From assembly GCF_016863095.1 (NCBI RefSeq), contig NZ_BOOF01000040.1, positions 53,084 to 117,083 on the forward strand: 64,000 nt of DNA. Reading direction: 5' to 3'. Shown here in pieces: positions 33,551-42,181 of the stretch. Position 1 is the first letter of the stretch. Every line of letters starts with the position of its first letter. Made by a program: the position numbers and the translations under genes. Origin of the DNA: Microbispora siamensis (GTDB taxonomy: Bacteria > Actinomycetota > Actinomycetes > Streptosporangiales > Streptosporangiaceae). The notes beneath the pieces are model-generated. The model had not been told where the DNA came from. It saw nothing but the letters and a program-made list of their open reading frames with translations, and did not search any database.

Positions 33551-34549
33551 GTGGAGCTCGCGCTTGTCATCGGCGTGGTCGTCATCGCGCTGGTGTTCGA
33601 CTACACGAACGGTTTCCACGACGCCGCCAACGCCATCGCCACCTCCGTCTCGACCCGCGCCCTCACGCCCCGGCTGGCGCTGCTCATGGCCGCGGTCATG
33701 AACTTCATCGGCGCGCATCTGGGCACGTCGGTCGCCTCGACCGTGGGTAAGGGGATCATCGCTCCCCCGGACGGCAGGCACGGCCTGATCATCGTTGGCG
33801 CCGCGCTGATCGGTGCCATCGTGTGGAACCTCATCACGTGGTACTTCGGTCTGCCCTCGTCCTCCAGTCACGCTCTCATCGGCGGCCTGATCGGTTCAGC
33901 CCTGGCCGCGACCGAGGCCGTGAAATGGAACGGGGTGGTCGAGAAGGTCGTCATCCCGATGGTGCTGTCGCCGGTCGTGGGCTTCTTCCTGGGCGCGCTC
34001 ATCATGATCGCGATTTTGTGGATCTTCCGCAAGGCGAACCCTCATAAGGCGGGCAAGGGGTTCCGGTACGCCCAGACGCTGTCGGCGGCCGGGATGGCCC
34101 TCGGCCACGGCCTGCAGGACGCGCAGAAGACGATGGGTGTGATCTTCCTCGCCCTGGTCGTCGGAGGGTACGTCCCCAAGGACGCGAGCATCCCCGAGTG
34201 GGTCATCACGGCGTCGGCGCTGGCGATCTCCCTCGGCACGTACGCCGGCGGCTGGCGCATCATGCGCACGCTGGGCCGCAGGATCATTCACCTCGACCCG
34301 CCGCAGGGCTTCGCGGCCGAGGCGGCGGCGGCCGGTGTCCTCTACACGGCGGCCATCGGGTTCGGCGCGCCGATCTCGACCACGCACACGATCACCAGCG
34401 CCATCATGGGCGTCGGCGCCACCAAGCGGCTGTCGGCCGTGCGATGGGGTATCGCCGGCAACATCGTGACCGCGTGGGTCCTGACGATCCCGGCCGCGGC
34501 CATCGTCGCGGCGATCGGCTACTTCATCCTCAACCTCGTCCTCGGATAG
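33551..34549 (+). CDS. pit: low-affinity inorganic phosphate transporter (Pit family)
   Basis: 332 residues with about 10 membrane helices. Both Pit signatures are present: YTNGFHDAANAIATSVSTRA at the N-terminus and GLPSSSSHALIGGLIG in the middle, with a C-terminal repeat GAPISTTHTITSAIMGVG. It moves metal-phosphate with protons across the membrane. GTG start directly after the DUF47 gene, so one transcript. Confidence 0.95.
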   Translation: MELALVIGVVVIALVFDYTNGFHDAANAIATSVSTRALTPRLALLMAAVMNFIGAHLGTSVASTVGKGIIAPPDGRHGLIIVGAALIGAIVWNLITWYFGLPSSSSHALIGGLIGSALAATEAVKWNGVVEKVVIPMVLSPVVGFFLGALIMIAILWIFRKANPHKAGKGFRYAQTLSAAGMALGHGLQDAQKTMGVIFLALVVGGYVPKDASIPEWVITASALAISLGTYAGGWRIMRTLGRRIIHLDPPQGFAAEAAAAGVLYTAAIGFGAPISTTHTITSAIMGVGATKRLSAVRWGIAGNIVTAWVLTIPAAAIVAAIGYFILNLVLG

Positions 34550-34567
34550 AGGACATCCCTGTACGAG

Positions 34568-34598
34568 ACGGGCCGGCCCCTGCGGGGGACCGGCCCGT
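34568..34598. terminator. bidirectional hairpin between pit and mshD
   Basis: Perfect stem ACGGGCCGG/CCGGCCCGT with a 13-base loop between two convergent genes. Confidence 0.65.
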
Positions 34599-34604
34599 CG
34601 GCGT

Positions 34605-35495
34605 TCAGCGCCGGTACATCACGTCGGTGTTCCACCGGGTGAACCCGAGGGACTCGTACAGCCGGACCGCCGCGCTGTTCTCCTCGTCCACGTAAAGCAT
34701 GACCTGGGCGAGGCCGAGCGCGCGCAGGTGCGCGAGCCCGGCGAGCGTCAGCGCCCGGCCGAGGCCCGTGCCGCGCTCGCCCGGCGCGACCCCCACCACG
34801 TAGACCTCCCCGATCGGCTCGTCGCCGCCGTGCACCTTGGTCCAGTGGAAGCCCGCCAGCGCGTCTCCCCGTACGGCGAGGAAGAAGCCGGCGGGGTCGA
34901 ACCACGGCTCGCTCTTCCGCAGTTCGAGGTCGGTCTCCGTCCAGGAGCCCTGCTCGGGGTGGGTGGCGAAGGCCAGCGCGTTGAGCGCCAGCCACGCCTT
35001 CTCGTCGCGTCCCGGCTCGAACGTGCGCAGCCGTACGCCCTCCGGGAGGGCGGCGGCGGGCAGGGGCTCGGACAGCGGGCGGCGCATCTGCCATAGGGAC
35101 CTCACCCGGGTCAGGCCCGCGCTCGCGGCGAGGCGGGCCGCATCGGGCAGGTCGCCGTGGGCCCACAACCGGAGCCTGCCGCCGCTCGCCTCCAGCACGT
35201 CGCCCAGCAGCCGCCGGCCCAGGCCGAGCCGGCGGAACGCCGGATGCACCACGAGTTCGCCGCTCGGCCCTTCCTCCGGGTCCGCCGGGTCCAGGTGGGC
35301 GAAGCCCGCGACGTTTCCGTCCTTGTACAGCAGTACGGCTCTCGCACCCTGATCGCCGCCGTGCCGCACCTGGAGCATCACGTGCTCGTTGAGCGGAGCG
35401 ACACCATCGGCCTCGGCGGCCGCCTCCACCAGGGCGAGCACCGCCGCCACCTGCTCGTCATCGAGCCGTTCCGTGATCTCCACGCGTACGTCCAT
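34605..35495 (-). CDS. mshD: mycothiol synthase
   Basis: 296 residues made of two GNAT acetyltransferase domains. The first has LVVHPAFRRLGLGRRLLGDV, the second YVVGVAPGERGTGLGRALTL, both acetyl-CoA binding loops, and the end is VRLYESLGFTRWNTDVMY. It acetylates the Cys-GlcN-inositol precursor in the last step of mycothiol synthesis, found only in actinobacteria. The ATG at 35495 gives the usual N-terminus. Confidence 0.95.
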   Translation of the reverse strand: MDVRVEITERLDDEQVAAVLALVEAAAEADGVAPLNEHVMLQVRHGGDQGARAVLLYKDGNVAGFAHLDPADPEEGPSGELVVHPAFRRLGLGRRLLGDVLEASGGRLRLWAHGDLPDAARLAASAGLTRVRSLWQMRRPLSEPLPAAALPEGVRLRTFEPGRDEKAWLALNALAFATHPEQGSWTETDLELRKSEPWFDPAGFFLAVRGDALAGFHWTKVHGGDEPIGEVYVVGVAPGERGTGLGRALTLAGLAHLRALGLAQVMLYVDEENSAAVRLYESLGFTRWNTDVMYRR

Positions 35496-35625
35496 GTCTG
35501 GCACGATAGGTGAAGGTCCGGCGATCCCCCTACCGGGCTTCGGCAATAGACGCCATGGGTTCCCTCCCTGAATCGTTATCTTTGCGCCATTTCCTGCTTA
35601 GGTCCCCGCTCTACTGTCGAGGGTC

Positions 35626-37413
35626 ATGACCCGAGCATCCCTGACGCGACTGGCCGTCGCCGGCGCCGCCGTGGTCGGCGTCGCGGCCCTCACGATGGGC
35701 ACGGCCGCCGCATCTCCCGCTCCCCAATCCGGCAAGCACGACCAGAAGCCCGGTCCCTCCGTTCCCGTCCGGTTGCTGACCATCAACGACCTCCACGGCA
35801 ACCTGGAGCCCCCGACCGGGTCCAGCTCCCGGATCCTCGACCCGAACGGCGCGAACACCGACACCGACGGCTCGCTGACCGGCATCGCCGGCGCGAAGTA
35901 CTCGATCGCGGGCGGCGCGTCCTACCTCGCCGCCCACCTCAAGCAGCTGCGCGACGCCAACACCCTCCTGGTGGGCGCGGGTGACCTCATCGGCGCGTCG
36001 CCGCTGCTGTCCGCCGCCTACCACGACGAGCCGACCGCCGCCCTGCTCGACAAGCTCGGCCTGGTCACCTCCTCGGCCGGCAACCACGAGTTCGACGAGG
36101 GCATCGACGAGCTCAACCGCATCATGAACGGCGGCTGCCACCCGGTCGACGGCTGCTCCCCGGCGGGCGAGTGGAAGGGCACGAGCTTCGACTACCTCGG
36201 GGCGAACGTGCTCAAGGAGGGCAACGGCGACTACGCCCTGCCGCCCTTCTACGTCAAGAAGATCAACGGGGTGAAGATCGGGTTCATCGGCCTGGTGACC
36301 CAGACCACCCCGAACATCGTCACCGCCGCCGGCATCAAGGGCCTGCAGTTCACCGAGGAGGTCGCGGCGGCCAACAAGGTGTCGAAGTACCTCGCCAAGC
36401 ACGGGGTCAAGGCGCAGGTCGTGCTGGTCCACGAGGGCGACAACATCACCCCGAACCAGGACCCCAGCTCGTGCCCGGTCGTCCCCGGCAACGGCTCGCG
36501 GATCGCCAAGGGCCTCGACCCGCAGGTCGACCTGGTCATCAGCGGCCACAGCCACCAGGCGTACGTCTGCAAGGTGAAGGACCCGGCCGGTCAGGACCGC
36601 GTCTACACCCAGGGCTCGTCGTTCGGCCGCGCGATCACCCAGATCGACTTCCGGGTCGACCGCAGGACGAAGGACGTCATCCGCTCCAGCGTCGTCGCCA
36701 AGAACAACGTGGTGACCCGCACGATCGCCCCCGACCCCGACACCGAGGCGTACATCCAGACCTGGAAGGACCGGGTCTCGACCGTCGCCAACAAGCCGAT
36801 CGGCAAGATCACGGCCAACATCGGGCGCGGCAGCAACGTCGGCGAGACCCCGCTCGGCGACCTGATCGCCGACGCGCAGCTCGAGGCGACCAAGGCCGGT
36901 GGCAACGCGGAGATCGCGCTGATGAACCCGGGCGGCGTCCGCACCGACCTGACCTACGCCCAGAGCGGCTCCGAGGGCGACGGCGTCGTGACGTACGGCG
37001 AGGCCTTCCAGGTGCAGCCGTTCAACAACCTCATGCAGGTCGTCACGCTCACCGGGGCCCAGCTCAAGGCGCTGCTCGAGCAGCAGATCTGGACGGTCGA
37101 CCCGGCGACGGGCGGCATCACCCAGCGGATCCTGCAGCCGTCCTCGTCGCTGACCTACACCTTCGACACGACGAAGCCGGTGGGCTCGCGGGTCTCCGAC
37201 ATCAAGATCAACGGCACCGCGGTGACCGACGCCCAGCAGATCCGGGTGGCCGCCAACAACTTCCTCGTCGGTGGCGGTGACGGCTTCACCGTCTTCACCC
37301 AGGGCACGAACCTGTGGAGCGGCCCGCTGGACATCGACGCGTTCGTCGCCTACATGGGCGCGCACTCGCCGATCGCCCCGCCGGCCACCGGCCGGATCAA
37401 CCTCATCCGGTAG
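35626..37413 (+). CDS. secreted 5'-nucleotidase/UshA-like metallophosphoesterase
   Basis: 595 residues. A signal peptide ends near AAAS (30). The calcineurin-type domain carries TINDLHGNLEP, GAGDLIGAS, AGNHEFDEG, and SGHSHQAY as metal ligands. The 5'-nucleotidase C-terminal domain starts near 390 (SNVGETPLGDLIADA, NPGGVRTDL). It probably frees phosphate from nucleotides outside the cell and lies near pit. GAGG before the ATG at 35626. Confidence 0.9.
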   Translation: MTRASLTRLAVAGAAVVGVAALTMGTAAASPAPQSGKHDQKPGPSVPVRLLTINDLHGNLEPPTGSSSRILDPNGANTDTDGSLTGIAGAKYSIAGGASYLAAHLKQLRDANTLLVGAGDLIGASPLLSAAYHDEPTAALLDKLGLVTSSAGNHEFDEGIDELNRIMNGGCHPVDGCSPAGEWKGTSFDYLGANVLKEGNGDYALPPFYVKKINGVKIGFIGLVTQTTPNIVTAAGIKGLQFTEEVAAANKVSKYLAKHGVKAQVVLVHEGDNITPNQDPSSCPVVPGNGSRIAKGLDPQVDLVISGHSHQAYVCKVKDPAGQDRVYTQGSSFGRAITQIDFRVDRRTKDVIRSSVVAKNNVVTRTIAPDPDTEAYIQTWKDRVSTVANKPIGKITANIGRGSNVGETPLGDLIADAQLEATKAGGNAEIALMNPGGVRTDLTYAQSGSEGDGVVTYGEAFQVQPFNNLMQVVTLTGAQLKALLEQQIWTVDPATGGITQRILQPSSSLTYTFDTTKPVGSRVSDIKINGTAVTDAQQIRVAANNFLVGGGDGFTVFTQGTNLWSGPLDIDAFVAYMGAHSPIAPPATGRINLIR

Positions 37414-37429
37414 CCACGGAGAAAGCTAT

Positions 37430-37453
37430 GGCCCGCCCCGTCAGGGGCGGGCC
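37430..37453. terminator. hairpin between 5'-nucleotidase and glnR
   Basis: Perfect 10-bp stem GGCCCGCCCC/GGGGCGGGCC with a 4-base loop between convergent genes. Confidence 0.65.
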
Positions 37454-37454
37454 G

Positions 37455-38162
37455 TCAGCGTCTGGCGGGTTCGGCCTCGTTCTGTTCGCCGCGATCCGGG
37501 ACGAAGCGGTAGCCGACGTTGCGGACCGTTCCGATGAGCGCCTCGTATTCGGCGCCCAGCTTGGCCCGCAGGCGCCGTACGTGCACGTCCACGGTGCGGG
37601 TGCCGCCGAAGTAGTCGTAGCCCCAGACCTCCTGCAGCAACTGGGCGCGGGTGAAGACCCGGCCCGGGTGCTGGGCGAGGTACTTCAGCAGCTCGAACTC
37701 CTTGAAGGTGAGGTCCAGCGCGCGTCCGCGCAGCCGGGCCGTGTAGGTCGCCTCGTCGATCGACAGGTCGCCGCTGCGGATCTCGTCGGGGACCTCGTCG
37801 GCGGCGGCCAGCGACAGCCGCCCGACCGCCATCCGCAGCCGGGCCTCGACCTCCGCAGGTCCCGCGGTGTCGAGGATCACGTCGTCCACACCCCACTCCG
37901 CCGTCATCGCCGCGAGGCCGCCCTCGGTCACGATCGCCATCAGCGGGCAGGTGACGCCGGTCGTGCGCAGCAGCCGGCACAGGCTCTTGGCCTGCACGAG
38001 CTCACGGCGCGCGTCCACCAGGATGGCGTCGGCCGGGGGCGTGTCGATCAGCGCGGAGGCCTCGGCGGGCGCGACCCGCATCGAGTGCAGCAGCAGTCCG
38101 AGTGCCGGGAGCACCTCCGCCGACGGCTCCAGAGCGTTGGTCAGCAGGAGCAGATTGCTCAC
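37455..38162 (-). CDS. glnR: nitrogen-metabolism regulator GlnR (orphan OmpR-type)
   Basis: 235 residues. The receiver domain opens [20 protein letters not shown] and has the Asp in AILVDARRE. The winged helix from about residue 135 reads [20 protein letters not shown] and [18 protein letters not shown]. The pattern is that of actinobacterial GlnR, which controls ammonium assimilation without a cognate kinase. The GTG at 38162 follows GAGGAGG by 6 bases; the longer frame upstream is not GlnR-like. Confidence 0.92.
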   Translation of the reverse strand: MSNLLLLTNALEPSAEVLPALGLLLHSMRVAPAEASALIDTPPADAILVDARRELVQAKSLCRLLRTTGVTCPLMAIVTEGGLAAMTAEWGVDDVILDTAGPAEVEARLRMAVGRLSLAAADEVPDEIRSGDLSIDEATYTARLRGRALDLTFKEFELLKYLAQHPGRVFTRAQLLQEVWGYDYFGGTRTVDVHVRRLRAKLGAEYEALIGTVRNVGYRFVPDRGEQNEAEPARR

Positions 38163-38409
38163 ATGAGCCTCCTCGCACCATGTCGGCTCGGCGCCGTTTG
38201 CAGCACTGGAAACCGCGACAGCCGTACAAACACGTAAGGACCCGGGGGCCACATCGCCCGAGTCCATTAATTCGTAGGGTAGCCCACACGAAGTTTGCGT
38301 CCAATGTGCGTCACCCGTGTGAACAACACGTCACGTGGTTTACCGCCGTAACGTGACGGTGACGGAGAGCTTCCGAAGGGTGACGTGAGAGTGAGGGGAG
38401 CGGCGCGTC

Positions 38410-38658
38410 ATGGCCAGGGGAACGATCCGCTACTGGGCGGCGGCCAAGGAGGCCGCCGGAGTGCCGGAGGAGCCGTTCGACGCCGAGACGCTGGGGGACC
38501 TGCTCGCGGGGATCTCGCGGAACCCGGCCGTCGAGCGCGTGCTGCGCCGGTGCTCCTTCCTCGTCGACGGCGCCCCGGTGGGCACGCGTGATCCGGCGAC
38601 GATCGACCTCCCCGAAGGCGCCGTGGTCGAGGTTTTACCCCCCTTCGCCGGGGGATGA
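38410..38658 (+). CDS. MoaD/ThiS-family sulfur-carrier-like protein
   Basis: 82 residues with a beta-grasp layout and the C-terminal Gly-Gly (PPFAGG) that is adenylated or thiocarboxylated in MoaD and ThiS. ATIRYWAAAKEAAG-type start and PEGAVVEVLPP before the end fit MoaD. It may serve molybdopterin or another sulfur transfer; no partner gene is adjacent. ATG at 38410. Confidence 0.8.
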   Translation: MARGTIRYWAAAKEAAGVPEEPFDAETLGDLLAGISRNPAVERVLRRCSFLVDGAPVGTRDPATIDLPEGAVVEVLPPFAGG

Positions 38659-38683
38659 GCCGCAAGTGCCTCTCCCGTCAATC

Positions 38684-38807
38684 TTTGCCCCTCGCGTCGC
38701 CCAGAGCGGCACCTCGCTGCGTTGTCGTCGTCGCCCGTAGCCTCCGGCTACGAGCTCCTCCTCCGCCTTGCGATGCACCACTCTGGACACCGCTCGTTTC
38801 GGGCAAA
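38684..38807. repeat. large imperfect palindrome
   Basis: Centred near 38744: GTAGCC-TCC-GGCTAC at the middle (38737-38751), CCAGAG/CTCTGG at 38701 and 38781, TTTGCCC/GGGCAAA at 38684 and 38801. It fills the gap between the MoaD-like and LmeA-like genes. Could form a cruciform or a long mRNA hairpin. Confidence 0.55.
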
Positions 38808-38860
38808 TCTTGCCGGTCAAGGCACTACTCTGATCACAAAGGCGCCTTCGGAGGGGTCGG

Positions 38861-39541
38861 ATGCGCAAGTTGGTCGTGGCGGTGGCTCTGCTGGCCATCC
38901 TGCTCGTCGTGCTCGACCGGGTCGCCGTGGTCGGGGTGCAGCGTGAGATCGCCCGGCAGATCGAGGCGAAGTACGACCTGGCGCAGACGCCGTCGGTGCA
39001 GGTGAAGGGCATACCGTTCCTCACCCAGGCCATCTCGGGCCGGTACGAGGAGATCAGCATCGGCATCGGGAAGGTGGAGCGGGAAGGCGTCCAGCTCGAG
39101 CGCATCGACGCCACGTTGTACGGCGTCACCGCCCCGCTCTCCGACCTGATCCAGAACGCCGCGGCCACCGAGATCAGGGCCGACCGCGTGACGGGGACCG
39201 TGGTCATCTCCCGGCAGACCCTGTCGGCCCACGCGCCGCGCGGCATCAAGGTCGAGGGCGCCGGCGACGACAAACTCCGCGTCTCGGGCAACGTGCCCGT
39301 GCTCGGCAACCAGGTGCCGGTCACCGCCGACATGAAGATCCAGGTGGTCCAGGGCGGGATACGGCTCACGCCCGCGAACGTGAAGATCGCCGGCGCCATC
39401 CCCGTGCCGAACCCCGAGCGGCTCATCTCGTTCACGGTGCCGGTGAAGAACCTGCCGCTCAACCTCAAGATCACCCGGGTGAAGTCGACGAGCGAAGGGC
39501 TCGCGGTCCAGGGCACCGCGTCCGATGTCCCCCTCCGATGA
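38861..39541 (+). CDS. LmeA-like (DUF2993) phospholipid-binding protein
   Basis: 226 residues. One N-terminal membrane anchor (VVAVALLAILLVVLDRVAVV) is followed by a beta-rich lipid-binding domain (ISIGIGKVEREGVQL, VTGTVVISRQTL). Family members bind phospholipids in the cell envelope. GGAGGGG lies 4 bases before the ATG at 38861. Its end lies close to or overlaps the sigma-factor start. Confidence 0.75.
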   Translation: MRKLVVAVALLAILLVVLDRVAVVGVQREIARQIEAKYDLAQTPSVQVKGIPFLTQAISGRYEEISIGIGKVEREGVQLERIDATLYGVTAPLSDLIQNAAATEIRADRVTGTVVISRQTLSAHAPRGIKVEGAGDDKLRVSGNVPVLGNQVPVTADMKIQVVQGGIRLTPANVKIAGAIPVPNPERLISFTVPVKNLPLNLKITRVKSTSEGLAVQGTASDVPLR

Positions 39542-39602
39542 AGGCTCGCGTGACGATCGTCACACCCTCGAACCGCCGCGCCCCGGCGTACGTGATGAGG
39601 AT

Positions 39603-40115
39603 GTGAGTCCAGCCGGAACCGCCGACGAGGAGCTCATACGCGCACTTTGGGAGGATCACGGAGGGCCGCTGTACGGCTACGTGCTGCGGTTGACCGGTGA
39701 TCCGGGCAGGGCGGAGGACGTGGTGCAGGAGACGCTGCTTCGGGCCTGGCGGCATCCCTCCGGGCTCCAGGGACGCCCGGTTCGCGCGTGGCTGTTCACC
39801 GTCGCCCGCAATCTCGTCGTCGACCAGCACCGGGCCCGCAAGTCCAGGCCACAGGAGACGGGGGACGAGGCGCTCGCCGTGCTGCCCGCCGACGACGAGC
39901 TGGAACGGGCCGTCGAGTCGTGGGGGGTGGCGGAGGCGCTGGCCTCGCTCAGGGCGGAGCACCGCGAGGTGCTCCTGGAGACGTACTACCGGGGGAGATC
40001 GGTGAAGGAGGCGTCGGAGATCCTCGGCATCCCGCCGGGAACGGTGAAGTCGCGGACCTACTACGCCCTCCGGGCGCTGAAGCTCGCCCTGGAGGAACGG
40101 GGGCTGGCGCCATGA
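39603..40115 (+). CDS. ECF RNA polymerase sigma factor
   Basis: About 170 residues. Region 2 reads LWEDHGGPLYGYVLRLTGD, then AEDVVQETLLRAWRHP and AWLFTVARNLVVDQHR. Region 4 reads HREVLLETYYRGRSVKEASE, then PPGTVKSRTYYALRALK. The GTG at 39603 has GATGAGGAT upstream; an in-frame ATG at 39525, inside the previous gene, is the alternative. Stop overlaps the anti-sigma start (ATGA), the usual coupling. Confidence 0.88.
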   Translation: MSPAGTADEELIRALWEDHGGPLYGYVLRLTGDPGRAEDVVQETLLRAWRHPSGLQGRPVRAWLFTVARNLVVDQHRARKSRPQETGDEALAVLPADDELERAVESWGVAEALASLRAEHREVLLETYYRGRSVKEASEILGIPPGTVKSRTYYALRALKLALEERGLAP

Positions 40116-41092
40116 CCTGCGAGGAGGTGCGGATCTCGCTCGGCGCGTACGTGCTGGGGGCGCTCGACGCCGAGGAGACCGCCGAGGTCGAGGCCCACCT
40201 GGAGACCTGCGCGGCGTGCCGGGCGGAGCTAACCGAGCTGTCCGGGCTGCCGCCGCTGCTGGCCCGCGTGTCGGCCGAGGACATCGAGCGCGCCGCGGCG
40301 CCGCCGCGCGCCGTGCTCGACGGTGTGTTCGCGGATGTCTTCGCGAGTGTGGCCGCGGATGTTCCAGCCAATGCGCCCGAGGGTCCGGGCTCGGCGGCGG
40401 TCGCGCCCCCGGGCGTGTCGTCCCCTCGGCGCGGGCGCCGGTCCCGCGTGCTGCTGGCGCTCGCCGCGTCCGTCGTCGTCGCGGCGGCGGGCGGGACGGC
40501 GTGGGTGTCGGCGGCGCAGAAGGCGTCGGAGAGCCCGGCGGTGGGGTCGGCCGCCGCCGCCCAGGCGAGCAGCGCCCCCCAGGACCAGGCGGAGCAGGGC
40601 CAGATCTTCGAGGCCCAGGCGGACAAGGCCGGCCAGGCGGGGACGGAAGCACCCGATAAGTCCTTCTTCACTATGGCGTCGCCCGAGCCGCCCGTGTCCT
40701 CGTCCGCGCCGTCGGCCACGTCGTCCGGCGGGGCGGTGGCGAGGAAGGTCCAGCCGCCGGCGGCAGAAGCGACCGTCACCGCGTCGCCCGTGCCGTCCGA
40801 GGCACGCGGGAGCAGCGGCGACGTACGCATCGCCGTACGGCTCGTGCCGCACGACGGCGGGACGCAGGTCGTCGCCAGGATCGCCGGAGTCCCGGCGGGC
40901 ACGGTCTGCACGCTGCGCGCGGTCGCCAAGGACGGCACGGTCTCGACCCTCGGCAGCTGGACCGTGGGCAGAGGTGAGTATCGCGGGCAGAAGATGGTCC
41001 TCGAAGGCTCGACGGCGCTGCGGCCCGGCCAGATCGACCGGATCGAGCTCGCCGACTCGGGTGGTCGCGTCCTGGCGTCCGCCAGGCTGTGA
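40112..41092 (+). CDS. anti-sigma factor with zf-HC2 domain
   Basis: 326 residues. The zinc-binding anti-sigma domain lies at the N-terminus (H-x3-C-x2-C in AHLETCAACRAEL). A single membrane span follows near 118-140 (VLLALAASVVVAAAGG), then a Ser/Pro/Ala-rich extracytoplasmic linker and a beta domain at the end (VRIAVRLVPHDGGTQVVARI). It should hold the sigma factor encoded just upstream until an envelope signal arrives. Confidence 0.85.
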   Translation: MTCEEVRISLGAYVLGALDAEETAEVEAHLETCAACRAELTELSGLPPLLARVSAEDIERAAAPPRAVLDGVFADVFASVAADVPANAPEGPGSAAVAPPGVSSPRRGRRSRVLLALAASVVVAAAGGTAWVSAAQKASESPAVGSAAAAQASSAPQDQAEQGQIFEAQADKAGQAGTEAPDKSFFTMASPEPPVSSSAPSATSSGGAVARKVQPPAAEATVTASPVPSEARGSSGDVRIAVRLVPHDGGTQVVARIAGVPAGTVCTLRAVAKDGTVSTLGSWTVGRGEYRGQKMVLEGSTALRPGQIDRIELADSGGRVLASARL

Positions 41093-41150
41093 CCTCGCCG
41101 TGACCTGACCCCGGGAATCAGCCGCACCGGGCCTGCGGTTGCAGACGGTG

Positions 41151-41597
41151 ATGGCAGGGATCGCGACCCTCGTAGCCACGCTCGTCCTGGGCGTGGTCCT
41201 CGGGCTGGTCGTGAGACGGCGCGACGGAAGGATGCGGGTCGTGGAACACGCCCCGGTGACGAGCGGCGATCTCGGCGCCGACCTCGGCGAGCGCGCCACG
41301 CTGGTGCAGTTCTCGACCGCCTTCTGCCAGCCCTGCCGGGCGACCCGCCGGATCCTGGGCGAGGTGGCCGGCATGGTTCCCGGCGTACGGCACGTGGAGA
41401 TCGACGCGGAGTCGCGCCTCGACCTGGTCAGGCGCTTCGACGTGCTGCGCACCCCGACCGTGCTCGTCCTCGACGGCGCGGGCAACGTGGTGAAGAGGGC
41501 GTCCGGCCAGCCGCGCAAGGCCGACGTCATCGCCGCGCTCGGCGCGGCCGTGGACGGCGCGTCTCACGGGGCGTCTCATCCATCGGACACGGTGTGA
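41151..41597 (+). CDS. membrane-anchored thioredoxin-fold protein
   Basis: 148 residues. An N-terminal span (GIATLVATLVLGVVLGLVV) is followed by a thioredoxin fold with the CxxC site in STAFCQPCRATRR and the cis-Pro loop LRTPTVLVLDG. Orientation is not certain; it may reduce disulfides in the envelope or support the sulfur genes just downstream. The start is uncertain (ATG 41151, TTG 41139). Confidence 0.8.
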   Translation: MAGIATLVATLVLGVVLGLVVRRRDGRMRVVEHAPVTSGDLGADLGERATLVQFSTAFCQPCRATRRILGEVAGMVPGVRHVEIDAESRLDLVRRFDVLRTPTVLVLDGAGNVVKRASGQPRKADVIAALGAAVDGASHGASHPSDTV

Positions 41598-41629
41598 CAG
41601 ATGCCGAGACGGAAGGTACTGTCGTGGCC

Positions 41630-41713
41630 ATGACTCCCACGACAGAGCTGCTCACGAAGCGGCGCGCGGTGGACTTCTGCCGCGTCGCGACCTCGCTCTG
41701 TCGCATGGCCTGA
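41630..41713 (+). CDS. 27-residue cysteine leader peptide
   Basis: An ATG at 41630 opens MTPTTELLTKRRAVDFCRVA, then TSLCRMA and a TGA. The R-R-x-V-D-(F/L)-C-R-V-A pattern with a second Cys is that of actinobacterial leader peptides before sulfur-metabolism genes, reported to regulate them by cysteine-responsive attenuation. A TACTGT box about 8 bases upstream suggests a leaderless message. It precedes DUF4395-sseA-DUF1416. Confidence 0.75.
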   Translation: MTPTTELLTKRRAVDFCRVATSLCRMA

Positions 41714-41770
41714 GGGTGATTCCTGCGGCTTCGTGCCGCGTTCCAAGAATCCTTCAGGAGCATCCCCACG

Positions 41771-42181
41771 ATGCAGATAGACCCTCGTGGCCCGCGTTTC
41801 GGCGCGGCCGTGACCACTGCGGTCCTCGCGGTCGTACTGGTCACACAGAATCCCTGGCTGCTCGCCGCACAGGCGATCGTCTTCGCGCTCGGCGCCGCTG
41901 ACGCGTCGCCGTACGGGCTGGTCTTCCGCCGGTTCGTGCGGCCGAGGCTGGGGCCGCCGGCCGAGACGGAGGACGCGGCGCCGCCGCGGTTCGCGCAGGC
42001 CGTCGGGCTGGGGTTCGCTGTGGTGGGACTGATCGGGTTCGCGGCGGGGATCACCGCACTGGCCTTGGGTGCGACAGCAGCGGCACTGCTGGCCGCCTTC
42101 CTCAACGCAGCGTTCGGCTTCTGCCTGGGCTGCGAAATGTACCTGCTCATTCGCCGTCTACAACCTGGGAGAATCCAATGA
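41771..42181 (+). CDS. DUF4395 membrane protein
   Basis: 136 residues with four hydrophobic stretches: TTAVLAVVLVTQNPWLLAAQ, a second after PRFAQAVGLG, LIGFAAGITALALGATAA, and AAFLNAAFGFCLGCEMYLL. The last, with GFCLGCE, is typical of DUF4395. These proteins accompany thiosulfate sulfurtransferases in actinobacteria and may take part in thiosulfate or sulfane-sulfur handling. ATGA overlap with sseA. Confidence 0.85.
   Translation: MQIDPRGPRFGAAVTTAVLAVVLVTQNPWLLAAQAIVFALGAADASPYGLVFRRFVRPRLGPPAETEDAAPPRFAQAVGLGFAVVGLIGFAAGITALALGATAAALLAAFLNAAFGFCLGCEMYLLIRRLQPGRIQ

Noticed and set aside
35611..37365. 584-codon minus-strand frame
   Set aside because: Shadow of the 5'-nucleotidase; low-complexity composition and no motif.
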